The notes under the pieces: model-generated
Seen by the model: only the letters and a program-made list of their open reading frames with translations
Databases searched by the model: none
What the model was told of the DNA's origin: nothing
Translations under genes and position numbers: made by a program
NCBI GenBank assembly: GCA_910585235.1
Contig: CAJUCM010000022.1
Location: 1-31,251, forward strand
Source of the DNA: an uncultured Christensenella sp.
GTDB lineage: Bacteria; Bacillota; Clostridia; Christensenellales; Borkfalkiaceae
Reading direction: 5' to 3'
DNA: 31,251 nucleotides
Part shown: positions 7,682 through 15,323 of the stretch, piece by piece
How positions within the stretch are numbered: position 1 is the first letter of the stretch
How the letters are laid out: every line of letters begins with the position of its first letter

Positions 7682-8308
7682 ATGGCAGAGAGCGAAAATT
7701 TGATACCGAAAGCCACGCTCGCGCGTCTGCCCGCATATCTGCGGTACCTAAAAGAGGAAGCGGGCAAAGGGGTTGCGTTTATTTCTTCCGCTTCGATCGC
7801 GCAGGATATGAAGCTCTCCGCGATTTCCGTACGCAAAGATCTGGCGCTCGTCTCCGCTCCCGGAAAACCGAGAATGGGATTTGAACTCGACCGCCTGATC
7901 GCGGATATGGAGCGATTGCTCGGCTATCACCGGTATGCGAATGCAATCGTTGTCGGTGCGGGCAGACTCGGACGGGCGATTCTCTCCTATGGCGGTTTCG
8001 AGAATTACGGGATTCATGTGGTTGCGGGATTCGATAATTCTCCCGCACAGATCGGCGCGGTATCGGGGAAGCCGATCTATCCGTTGGAGCGTTTGAAAGA
8101 GATCGTTGCAAGGGAAGCGATCCGCAAGGCAATGATTACCGTTCCCAAAACGTCTGCGCAGGCGGCGTGCGATATGTTGGTGGAAGCGGGCGTCAGATCG
8201 ATTCTGAATTTTGCGCCGATCTATCTGACGGTTCCCGACGGCGTGCAGGTTAAATGTATTGATTTTGCGGCAATTCTTGCGTCGTTAGACGCGCCGCTGT
8301 CAAAATAA
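7682..8308 (+). CDS. rex: Redox-sensing transcriptional repressor Rex
   Basis: NADH/NAD+-sensing repressor of fermentation genes (208 residues, usual length). The N-terminal winged helix shows IPKATLARLPAYLRYLKEE and SAISVRKDLALVSAPGKPRMGFE, the Rex IRKDLSYFGEFGKRGVGY counterpart. The Rossmann NADH-binding fold starts with VVGAGRLGRAILSYGGF and contains VVAGFDNSPAQIG. The C-terminal NFAPIYLTVPDGVQV matches the domain-swapped Rex end. The ATG at 7682 has only a weak GGGTG upstream. The gene leads an operon with adhE and a hydrogenase, classical Rex targets, so autoregulation is likely. Confidence 0.95.
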   Translation: MAESENLIPKATLARLPAYLRYLKEEAGKGVAFISSASIAQDMKLSAISVRKDLALVSAPGKPRMGFELDRLIADMERLLGYHRYANAIVVGAGRLGRAILSYGGFENYGIHVVAGFDNSPAQIGAVSGKPIYPLERLKEIVAREAIRKAMITVPKTSAQAACDMLVEAGVRSILNFAPIYLTVPDGVQVKCIDFAAILASLDAPLSK

Positions 8309-8334
8309 ACTGAAATTCTTTTTGGAGGTAGTGA

Positions 8335-10956
8335 ATGAAAGACTTTGTCGTAAGCGATGAGGCAACGCTCGCCAAAATGCTCGAAAGAGTGAGAGCAGCG
8401 CAGGCTCAATTCGCAACGTACACGCAGGAGCAAGTGGACAAGATATTCTATTCTGCCGCGCTTGCCGCAAACAAAATGAGGATCCCTCTCGCGAAAATGG
8501 CGGTGGAAGAGACCGGAATGGGCGTTGTGGAGGACAAAGTGATCAAGAATCACTATGCGTCCGAATATATCTACAACGCATATAAAGACACGAAAACGTG
8601 CGGCGTGATCGAACGCGACGAGAGCTTCGGCGTGACCAGGATCGCGGAGCCGATCGGCGTACTTGCCGCGGTGATTCCCACGACGAATCCCACTTCGACG
8701 GCGATTTTCAAATGCCTTCTCTGTTTGAAGACGAGGAACGGCTTGATAATTTCCCCGCATCCGAGAGCGAAGAAGAGCACCATCGAGGCGGCGAAAATCG
8801 TTTTGGAAGCTGCCGTTGCGGCGGGTGCGCCCGAAGATATTATCGGCTGGATCGATATGCCCACCGTTCCTCTTTCGGGAATGATCATGCACGAAGCGGA
8901 TATGATTCTGGCGACGGGCGGTCCCGGTATGGTTAAAGCGGCTTATTCTTCCGGAAAACCCGCGCTCGGCGTCGGGGCAGGAAATACGCCCGCGGTCATC
9001 GATTCCTCCGCGGATATTAAACTTGCGGCGTCGTCCATTCTCCATTCCAAGACGTTCGATAACGGAATGATCTGCGCTTCCGAGCAGTCGGTGATCGTTC
9101 TCAAAGATATTTATGAGGAATATAAAAAGGAATTGCAGCTTCGCGGCGCATATATTCTTTCGCCCGAAGAGACGGAAAAAGTCAGAAAGACGATCATCAT
9201 CAACGGCGCGCTCAACGCTAAAATCGTAGGGCAGTCGGCGTGCACGATCGCGGAACTTTCCGGATTCACCGCGCCCGCAGGCAGTAAAGTTCTGGTCGGG
9301 GAAGTGGAGTCGGTAGAGATGTCCGAGGAATTTGCGCACGAAAAACTTTCCCCCGTCCTTGCAATGTATAAAGCGGAGTCTTTCGAGGATGCGGTTTCAA
9401 AGGCGGATCGCCTTGTCAAAGACGGCGGATTGGGTCATACCGCGTCCCTCTATATCAATGTGGAAACGGGGCAGGACAAGATCGCATTCTTCCGCAATAC
9501 CATGAAGGCTTGCCGTATCGTTATCAATACGCCTTCCTCGCAGGGCGGGATCGGCGACATCTACAACTTCAAATTCCCGCCTTCTCTGACGCTCGGCTGC
9601 GGAAGTTGGGGCGGAAATTCGGTGTCGGAAAACGTCGGCGTAAAACATCTTATCAATATCAAAACCGTTGCGGAGAGGAAAGAAAATATGTTGTGGTTCA
9701 GAGCGCCTGAAAAGGTCTATTTCAAACGCGGTTGCCTTGGGGTAGCCTTGAAAGAACTCGGAAAAGAAGTTTATAACAAAAAGAAAGCGTTCATTGTCAC
9801 CGACTCGTTCCTGTATGAGAGCGGATTCACGAAGAGAATTTCCGATATTCTCGACGCGGAGGGAATCACGCACGCGACGTTTTTCAACGTAACCCCCGAT
9901 CCCACGCTTGCCTGTGCAAACGAGGGTGTCAAACAGATGCGCGATTTCAAGCCCGACGTGATCATTGCGGTCGGCGGCGGTTCGCCCATGGATGCCGCTA
10001 AAATCATGTGGGTTATGTACGAGCATCCCGAAATCGACTTCCAGGATATGGCAATGCGCTTTATGGATATCCGCAAGAGGGTTTATACGTTCCCGCACAT
10101 GGGGGACAAGGCGCTCTTCGTCGCGATCCCCACGACGGCGGGCACCGGTTCGGAAGTAACGCCCTTCGCGGTCATCACCGACGAAAAGACGGGTACGAAG
10201 TATCCGCTTGCCGATTATGAACTCATGCCCGACATTGCGATCGTAGATGCAGACCTCATGATGTCCATTCCCAAAGGACTTACTTCCTGTTCGGGTATCG
10301 ATGCAATGAGCCACTCTTTGGAGGCGATCGCTTCCGTAATGGCGACGGATTTCACGAACGGAATCGCGAAAGAAGCGGTCAAACTCATTTTTGAATATCT
10401 TCCGAGCGCTTACGAAAAGGGCGGACACGACGCGATCGCCCGCGAAAAGATGGCGAATGCTTCCACGATGGCGGGTATGGCGTTTGCGAACGCGTTCCTC
10501 GGCGTATGCCACTCTATGGCGCATAAGCTCGGCTCTTACTGGCATATTCCCCACGGCATGGCGAACTCGCTGATGCTCGAAGAGGTGATCCGTTTCAACA
10601 GTGCGGAAAAACCCACCAAAATGGGTACGTTCCCGCAGTATGCTTACCCTCAGTGCAAGGCGAGATATGCCGACGTTGCAAAATATTGCGGTTTGAAGGG
10701 TAAGAACGACGACGAACTTGTGGAAGCGCTCATTAAAAAGCTCAAAGAGTTGCAGGCGGTTGTCGGTCAGCCCAAGTCGATCAAAGAGGCGCTCGGCGAT
10801 AAAGTGACGGAAGAGCAGTTCCTTGAAAAACTTGACGCAATGACCGAGGATGCGTTCGACGATCAATGCACGGGCGCCAATCCCCGTTATCCGCTGATGA
10901 GCGAGATCAAGCAGATGTATATGAACGCGTATTACGGGAAGCACAGCGAAGTATGA
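8335..10956 (+). CDS. adhE: Bifunctional acetaldehyde-CoA/alcohol dehydrogenase
   Basis: Cytoplasmic enzyme reducing acetyl-CoA to acetaldehyde and then ethanol with two NADH (873 residues, usual length). Residues about 1-440 are the aldehyde dehydrogenase half, with the catalytic Cys247 in FDNGMICASEQS and the GVGAGNTPAVID motif. Residues about 450-870 are the iron alcohol dehydrogenase half, with GGGSPMDAAK, PTTAGTGSEVTPF and metal ligands Asp656, His660, His726 and His740 in the same spacing as E. coli AdhE. GGAGGT lies at a normal distance before ATG 8335. It starts 26 bases after rex and ends in an ATGA overlap with the hydrogenase gene. AdhE commonly assembles into spirosome filaments. 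Confidence 0.98.
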   Translation: MKDFVVSDEATLAKMLERVRAAQAQFATYTQEQVDKIFYSAALAANKMRIPLAKMAVEETGMGVVEDKVIKNHYASEYIYNAYKDTKTCGVIERDESFGVTRIAEPIGVLAAVIPTTNPTSTAIFKCLLCLKTRNGLIISPHPRAKKSTIEAAKIVLEAAVAAGAPEDIIGWIDMPTVPLSGMIMHEADMILATGGPGMVKAAYSSGKPALGVGAGNTPAVIDSSADIKLAASSILHSKTFDNGMICASEQSVIVLKDIYEEYKKELQLRGAYILSPEETEKVRKTIIINGALNAKIVGQSACTIAELSGFTAPAGSKVLVGEVESVEMSEEFAHEKLSPVLAMYKAESFEDAVSKADRLVKDGGLGHTASLYINVETGQDKIAFFRNTMKACRIVINTPSSQGGIGDIYNFKFPPSLTLGCGSWGGNSVSENVGVKHLINIKTVAERKENMLWFRAPEKVYFKRGCLGVALKELGKEVYNKKKAFIVTDSFLYESGFTKRISDILDAEGITHATFFNVTPDPTLACANEGVKQMRDFKPDVIIAVGGGSPMDAAKIMWVMYEHPEIDFQDMAMRFMDIRKRVYTFPHMGDKALFVAIPTTAGTGSEVTPFAVITDEKTGTKYPLADYELMPDIAIVDADLMMSIPKGLTSCSGIDAMSHSLEAIASVMATDFTNGIAKEAVKLIFEYLPSAYEKGGHDAIAREKMANASTMAGMAFANAFLGVCHSMAHKLGSYWHIPHGMANSLMLEEVIRFNSAEKPTKMGTFPQYAYPQCKARYADVAKYCGLKGKNDDELVEALIKKLKELQAVVGQPKSIKEALGDKVTEEQFLEKLDAMTEDAFDDQCTGANPRYPLMSEIKQMYMNAYYGKHSEV

Positions 10957-12467
10957 GGAATAGCGGTCACGAAACAAATATAACAAAACTCAGAAGAAAG
11001 GTTTTCGTAGAAGTCGCGCGCGTCGCGTTTGAATCGGAAAAAATCAATAACGATATCGAGGCAATTCCCTATAAAATTACGCCTACGGAAAAACCGCAGT
11101 ACCGTGAGAGCGTATATCGCGAGCGCGCGATCGCTTCCGAGCGCGTGCGCCTCGCGATGGGAATGTCTCTGAATCCGCAGGACAGACCCGCGCACATCAC
11201 GAACGGCTTGTCGTACAGCAATATTTCCGACAATTATTACGAACCGCCGCTCATGCAGGTGATTCCGTCGGCGTGCGACAAGTGCGAAGATAACGCGTAT
11301 CGCGTGACGGATCAGTGCAGAAGTTGCGTTTCGCGCTACTGCGTCAAGGTATGTCCGCGCGGGGCGGTCTCCATTGACGAAAAAACGGGCAAATCGAAAA
11401 TCGACGATGCAAAGTGCATCAAATGCGGAAAGTGCAGAGAGGCGTGCCCCTACGAGGCGATCGTCCGGATCGCCCGTCCGTGCGCCCGCGCCTGCGGAGT
11501 AAAGGCGATTTCTTCCGATTCTTTGGGTAGAGCGCAGATCGATACGGCAAAATGCGTCGGGTGCGGTCAGTGCATGGTGCACTGTCCCTTCGGTGCGATC
11601 GCCGATAAGTCGCAGATTTATCAGCTCATTCGCGCGATCAGGAACGGGGACGACGTCGTTGCCGCCGTTGCGCCCTCGATCGTCGGACAGTTCGGAGAGG
11701 ATGTTTCGCTCTGGACGCTGAAAGCCGCTCTCAAAGACGTCGGATTCAAAGAGGTGTTTGAAGTCGCGCTCGGCGCGGACGTCGGTGCGGCAACGGAAGC
11801 GCATCATTTCGCCACGGAAGTCGCTACGGGAGAACTGCCGTTCCTGCTCACTTCGTGCTGTCCTTCCTGGTCAATGCTTGCTAAGACGCAGTTTCCGGAA
11901 ATGATCGGAAAAGTTTCAAATGCGCTCACGCCGATGGTGGCGACCGCGCGTTCGATCAAGCAGAAGCGTCCGTATGCGCGCGTTGTGTTTATCGGACCGT
12001 GTGCGGCGAAAAAGCTCGAAGCAATGCGCAAAACGGTCAGAAGCGACGTGGATTTCGTCATTACGTTCGAGGAGCTTGCGGCAATCTTTGAGGCGAAAGG
12101 GATCGACTTCGAGACCTACGAGAAATCCGAACCGATCCACGACGCGACCGGAGCGGGCAGAGGGTATGCCGTTGCGGGAGGCGTGGCTGCCGCGGTAGGG
12201 GCTTGCATCCGCGAATATTACCCCGACGTGGAAGTCAAAATAGAACATGCCGAAGGGCTTGCCGACTGCAAAAAAATTCTAATGCTTGCAAAAGCGGGCA
12301 AAATGAACGGTTGCCTGATCGAAGGAATGGCTTGTCCCGGCGGCTGTGTCGGCGGCGCGGGCGTGAATCTTCCCGCCGAAAAAGGCGCCGCGGCAGTGAA
12401 AAAATTTGTCGGCGATTCTACGAAGCAAATACCGGACAAAGAACTTTATGACATCAAATTGCCTTAA
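10953..12467 (+). CDS. Monomeric [FeFe] hydrogenase, group B-like
   Basis: H2-evolving or H2-oxidising iron enzyme (504 residues). The ATG at 10953 overlaps the adhE stop (ATGA), so translation is coupled; the frame is open further upstream but only inside adhE. An N-terminal Cys cluster (CDKCEDNAYRVTDQCRSCV, residues about 108-130) precedes two 4Fe-4S motifs (Cys155/158/161/165 and Cys201/204/207/211). The H-cluster motifs are L1 TSCCPSW (300-306), L2 GPCAAKK (348-354) and L3 EGMACPGGC (457-465). Gly instead of Met before PC in L2 and this N-terminal Cys arrangement are typical of the clostridial group B (B1) enzymes, as I recall the family. No maturase genes (hydEFG) are in the window. The electron partner is probably ferredoxin. 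Confidence 0.93.
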   Translation: MRNSGHETNITKLRRKVFVEVARVAFESEKINNDIEAIPYKITPTEKPQYRESVYRERAIASERVRLAMGMSLNPQDRPAHITNGLSYSNISDNYYEPPLMQVIPSACDKCEDNAYRVTDQCRSCVSRYCVKVCPRGAVSIDEKTGKSKIDDAKCIKCGKCREACPYEAIVRIARPCARACGVKAISSDSLGRAQIDTAKCVGCGQCMVHCPFGAIADKSQIYQLIRAIRNGDDVVAAVAPSIVGQFGEDVSLWTLKAALKDVGFKEVFEVALGADVGAATEAHHFATEVATGELPFLLTSCCPSWSMLAKTQFPEMIGKVSNALTPMVATARSIKQKRPYARVVFIGPCAAKKLEAMRKTVRSDVDFVITFEELAAIFEAKGIDFETYEKSEPIHDATGAGRGYAVAGGVAAAVGACIREYYPDVEVKIEHAEGLADCKKILMLAKAGKMNGCLIEGMACPGGCVGGAGVNLPAEKGAAAVKKFVGDSTKQIPDKELYDIKLP

Positions 12468-12475
12468 AAGCAAAA

Positions 12476-12509
12476 ACAAACACCCGTCCTAAACAGGACG
12501 GGTGTTTTG
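12476..12509. terminator. Bidirectional terminator between hydrogenase gene and rplI
   Basis: AAACACCCGTCCT (12478-12490), loop AAAC, AGGACGGGTGTTT (12495-12507), a perfect 13-bp stem. A T-run follows on the plus strand (TTTTGATTTT) and on the minus strand (TTTGTTTTT), so it can end both convergent units. Confidence 0.93.
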
Positions 12510-12519
12510 ATTTTCGTAT

Positions 12520-12963
12520 TTACAATGAACTGACGTTGACTTTGATTTTTGCGGTCACGCCCTCCATAAAACGGATTTCCGCTTCGGCAACGCCAACGTT
12601 TTTGATGGCGTCTTTTATGGAAATTTTCTTCTTGTCGATTTCGTAACCGAGTTCCGAGAGGGCGGAGGCAATATCGGCGGTCGTGACCGAACCGAACGCT
12701 TTTCCGTTGTTTCCCGTCCGAATGTGAACTTCGACCGTTTTTCCGTTGACCTGCGTTGCCAACTCTTTGAGCGCTTTGATATTTTCCGCTCTGTGGTATT
12801 CGTCCGCAGTGCGCTTTTGCGTCGCTTCGTTGATCCCGCCCGCGGTGGCGATTTCTGCAAGTCCCTTTTTCAAAAGGAAGTTTTTGGCGTATCCGTCGGA
12901 TACTTCGATGACCGCTCCCTTTTTTCCGCTGCCTTTTACGTCTTGTTTGAGAATTACTTTCAT
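12520..12963 (-). CDS. rplI: 50S ribosomal protein L9
   Basis: Large-subunit protein binding 23S rRNA (147 residues, usual length). The N-terminal domain MKVILKQDVKGSGKKGAVIEVSDGYAKNFLLKKGLA is the L9 signature, followed by the central helix and the C-terminal domain (FGSVTTADIASAL). AAGGAG is seven bases before the ATG. The gene stands alone here, whereas in many Firmicutes it sits beside a DHH phosphodiesterase (gdpP) and dnaB. Confidence 0.97.
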   Translation of the reverse strand: MKVILKQDVKGSGKKGAVIEVSDGYAKNFLLKKGLAEIATAGGINEATQKRTADEYHRAENIKALKELATQVNGKTVEVHIRTGNNGKAFGSVTTADIASALSELGYEIDKKKISIKDAIKNVGVAEAEIRFMEGVTAKIKVNVSSL

Positions 12964-12984
12964 AGCAGTGCTCCTTATAAATTT

Positions 12985-13013
12985 ATTTTATATGAAAGAG
13001 AGCCGTTTGTCAA
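12985..13013 (-). promoter_or_regulatory. Promoter of rplI
   Basis: On the minus strand TTGACA (13013-13008), 17 bases, TAAAAT (12990-12985), 22 bases before the rplI start. Confidence 0.85.
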
Positions 13014-13070
13014 CACTCTCGGAATAATTTTTAGCGAAAAGCTCATAATAGGGAATGAGGAGGGACGGAA

Positions 13071-13226
13071 ATGGCAAGAGGAATCAACTGCGGCGTCTCC
13101 TGCGGAGTCACCGATTGTAAGTTCAATCAGGACGGTATGCACTGTGAACTCGATTGCATTCATGTGGGAAACACCTGTGACTGCGAACATTGCACCTGCT
13201 GCGACAGTTACCAGAAGAGAAAGTAA
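13071..13226 (+). CDS. Small cysteine-rich DUF1540-like protein
   Basis: A 51-residue protein with ten cysteines (positions 7, 11, 16, 25, 29, 36, 38, 41, 43, 44). The start MARGINCGVSCGVTDCKFN and the later Cys clusters resemble the DUF1540 family of small, probably metal-binding proteins found in Clostridia. GAGGAGGGACGG lies just before ATG 13071 and a terminator follows directly, so it looks like a real monocistronic gene. Function is not known; some relatives are linked to spores, but nothing here shows that. No clear -35/-10 pair was found before it. Confidence 0.8.
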   Translation: MARGINCGVSCGVTDCKFNQDGMHCELDCIHVGNTCDCEHCTCCDSYQKRK

Positions 13227-13228
13227 AT

Positions 13229-13260
13229 GAAAGAGGGAAATAAATCCCTCTTTTTTTCTT
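13229..13260 (+). terminator. Terminator of the small Cys-rich gene
   Basis: AAGAGGGA (13231-13238), loop AATAAA, TCCCTCTT (13245-13252), then a run of seven further T interrupted only by C at 13258. Confidence 0.92.
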
Positions 13261-13331
13261 TTGCGGAGAGTATATCGGCGTTGATATTGCACAAACTTTT
13301 TTGCGTGGCGGTGAATCCGCTTTCATATATA

Positions 13332-13369
13332 GTTTTTGTAATTCCCGACGTTTCGGGAATTACAAAAAC
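13332..13369. repeat. Perfect 17-bp hairpin
   Basis: Bases 13332-13348 and 13353-13369 are perfect reverse complements around the loop CGTT. The arm begins GTTTTTG and ends CCCGA. No T-run follows on either strand, so it is not a plain intrinsic terminator. It sits in a 219-base gap between the small Cys-rich gene and the next gene; the rest of the gap holds the terminators and no convincing promoter. Confidence 0.85.
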
Positions 13370-13371
13370 GC

Positions 13372-13408
13372 GAAGGGCGTTTTTAGAACGCCCTTCTTGA
13401 TTTTTAGA
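13372..13408 (+). terminator. Second hairpin with T-rich tail
   Basis: GAAGGGCGTT (13372-13381), loop TTTAG, AACGCCCTTC (13387-13396), then TTGATTTTT. It lies two bases after the 17-bp hairpin and 38 bases before the next gene. Confidence 0.75.
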
Positions 13409-13445
13409 AAGTCTAACTTGAAAATAAAATTCATAGAATAGTTTT

Positions 13446-14375
13446 ATGAAATTTTATAAAATAAAAGCGTTCTGGTCGGGATTGAAAAAGGCGTTGCCTT
13501 TTTTAATGATTTTTGCGGTGCTCCTGACGATCGTGTGTTATCCGCACGAAACAACGGAGGGGAACGGCGAAGAGGCGAAGAGGGTCGTCAGGGTATGGAA
13601 CGTAGATACTTTTGAGGGCGGAAAGGGCTCGCGGACAAATTTTCTCAAACGCGCCGCCGCCAAAATAGAGAAAAAAGATCGGGATGTATTCTATCTGATT
13701 TCATCCTATACCATAGAGGGCGCTAACCGCGCTTTTGCAGAGGGGCAGCGTCCCGACGTTCTCTCTTTCGGAATCGGAGTTTCGGCGTATCTTGAAAGTT
13801 CGCTCCCGCTTCCGTATTCCTTTGCGGGCGGGGAGACGGACGGGGGATGTTACGCCTATCCTTGGTGCCGCGGGGAATATTATCTGTTCTCCTTGACGGA
13901 CGGTTTTGAAAAAGAGGGGACGGTTGCGGTCTCTGCGGGGGGAATGAACCTTGTCGAGGTCGCGGCGGCGCTCAACGGGCTTTCGGGAGAGCGTATCGAT
14001 TCGCTTTCCGCCTACGTCGCTTTTCTGAACGGACAGTACCGCTATCTTCTCGGAACCCAACGGGATAAATGCCGTTTCGCGTCGCGCGGGGTCGAAGTCT
14101 ATGAAAAACCGCTCAACGAATTTTGCGATCTTTATCAGTATATTTCGGTATTGTCGGCGGGAAAGCGGGAGGATTGCCTTGCGCTTGTCGATATGCTCTT
14201 GTCCGACGCCGTACAAGGGGAACTTGAAAGCATCGGTATGTTGCCCGTAAAGGGCGGTGAAAGCATCCGCACCGTGAGCGCTTTTTCGGACGTCGATTCG
14301 CTGAGCACGATACGCAATGCGGCAAGCGGAGAGGAGCCGCTAAAAAATCTCGATAAATTTCTGAAAAACATTTGA
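13446..14375 (+). CDS. Membrane-anchored protein resembling an extracellular solute-binding protein
   Basis: 309 residues. A basic start (MKFYKIKAFWSGLKK) and one hydrophobic segment (about 17-31) anchor it; the following Cys (TIVC) does not form a normal lipobox. The rest resembles sugar-type solute-binding proteins: VVRVWNVDTFEGGKGSRTNFL, then FAEGQRPDVLSFGIG, a YPWCRGEYYLFS strand and a C-terminal region with MLLSDAVQGELESIGMLPV. No ABC permease or ATPase gene is adjacent, so it is an orphan, perhaps a sensor or a component served in trans. No strong ribosome site precedes ATG 13446, and the start is the least certain point. The downstream murB promoter overlaps its stop codon. Confidence 0.6.
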   Translation: MKFYKIKAFWSGLKKALPFLMIFAVLLTIVCYPHETTEGNGEEAKRVVRVWNVDTFEGGKGSRTNFLKRAAAKIEKKDRDVFYLISSYTIEGANRAFAEGQRPDVLSFGIGVSAYLESSLPLPYSFAGGETDGGCYAYPWCRGEYYLFSLTDGFEKEGTVAVSAGGMNLVEVAAALNGLSGERIDSLSAYVAFLNGQYRYLLGTQRDKCRFASRGVEVYEKPLNEFCDLYQYISVLSAGKREDCLALVDMLLSDAVQGELESIGMLPVKGGESIRTVSAFSDVDSLSTIRNAASGEEPLKNLDKFLKNI

Positions 14376-14400
14376 GTTCGTAAAGAAAATATGTTAGAAT
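14372..14400 (+). promoter_or_regulatory. Promoter of the murB-PHP-whiA-dnaE operon
   Basis: TTGAGT (14372-14377), 17 bases, TAGAAT (14395-14400), overlapping the stop of the previous gene; AAGGAG (14403-14408) follows. Confidence 0.7.
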
Positions 14401-14415
14401 ATAAGGAGTACTGAT

Positions 14416-15297
14416 TTGGACGTTTACGGGATTCTGCAAGAGCGTTTTCCGCAGTTAAAAAAGGAACGCGATTTTTCTTTTGCAAAGCATACGTTTATCG
14501 GTTGCGGCGGAACAGCCGCGGTTGCGCTTTCGCCTTCGGGGATCGGGGAAGCCGCAGAGTGTCTTGATTTTCTCGAAGAGCAGAAGATCCCGCATTGCTT
14601 TCTCGGCGCGGGGGCGAACGTTCTTGCCTGCGACGGCAGGTTTGACGGAGCTGTCGTAAGGTTCGATCTTATCAAGCAATTGTATCTCGGAAACGGATTT
14701 CTTTTTGCGGGAGCGGGCGTCACGGGAAGAGAACTTCTTGCCTTTGCGGAAAAGAATTGCGTAACGGGTTTCGAGCCGTTTGCGGGGATCCCGACGACGG
14801 TGGGCGGGGGAGTTGCGATGAATGCGGGGATTTCCGTCCGTCATTTTTCCGATCTCGTATCGAGCGTGATTGCAGTCAAAGGCGGTCGGATCAGGATTTA
14901 CCGGAAAGAGGAATGCCGTTTCTCCGTGAAAGAGAGCGTCTTTTTGCAGGGGATCGCGATTCTCGGCGTATATTTTAAGGCAAAAACCGCACCGCAGGCG
15001 GAAATCAAAGCGCAGACCGCACATTATCTTGAACGGCGCGCGCACCTGCCCAAGGGGAGAAGCATGGGCTGTACGTTCGTGAATCCGGAGAGCGTTCCGG
15101 CGGGAGAACTGATCGAAAAGTGCGGGCTGAAAGGAAAAAGATCGGGAAGCGCTTACATATCGGAACGGCACGCGAATTTTATTATCAACGAGGGTAATTC
15201 CTCGGCGGACGTCGCGCGGCTCATTGACGAAGTAAAGGAAGAAGTTTTAATTAAAACGGGAATTCGCCTGCGCGAAGAAATCAGGCGGATTCCGTAG
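14416..15297 (+). CDS. murB: UDP-N-acetylenolpyruvoylglucosamine reductase, divergent
   Basis: FAD/NADPH enzyme that makes UDP-MurNAc in the second step of peptidoglycan synthesis (293 residues). TTG 14416 is chosen because AAGGAG lies seven bases upstream. The FAD-domain motifs are recognisable but altered: LGAGANVL for LGxGSNLL, and GIPTTVGGGVAMNAG (from residue 124) for GIPGTVGGAxxMNAG. The FGYRxSxF motif, whose Arg is catalytic, reads FSVKESVF (169-176), so Tyr-Arg is Val-Lys. The catalytic Ser is Cys219 in SMGCTFVNPE, a swap also seen in clostridial MurB as I recall. The final Glu motif is kept (LREEIR). Genomic place (before whiA and dnaE) supports MurB; reduced or altered activity is possible. 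Confidence 0.85.
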   Translation: MDVYGILQERFPQLKKERDFSFAKHTFIGCGGTAAVALSPSGIGEAAECLDFLEEQKIPHCFLGAGANVLACDGRFDGAVVRFDLIKQLYLGNGFLFAGAGVTGRELLAFAEKNCVTGFEPFAGIPTTVGGGVAMNAGISVRHFSDLVSSVIAVKGGRIRIYRKEECRFSVKESVFLQGIAILGVYFKAKTAPQAEIKAQTAHYLERRAHLPKGRSMGCTFVNPESVPAGELIEKCGLKGKRSGSAYISERHANFIINEGNSSADVARLIDEVKEEVLIKTGIRLREEIRRIP

Positions 15298-15323
15298 CTT
15301 TTCAGAATCATATCGGAGTGAAA

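Noticed and set aside
10866..10952. Upstream extension of the hydrogenase N terminus
   Set aside because: The frame is open but lies inside adhE; the ATGA overlap at 10953 is the natural coupled start. The same reasoning applies to the dnaE frame upstream of 17000.
9397..10986. A 529-codon minus-strand frame opposite adhE
   Set aside because: It lies wholly opposite a textbook AdhE and shows no domain; a codon-usage shadow. The same holds for the long frames opposite valS, dnaE, hydrogenase and nrdD.
13040..13060. Promoter for the small Cys-rich gene (CATAAT near 13044)
   Set aside because: No recognisable -35 at a proper distance.
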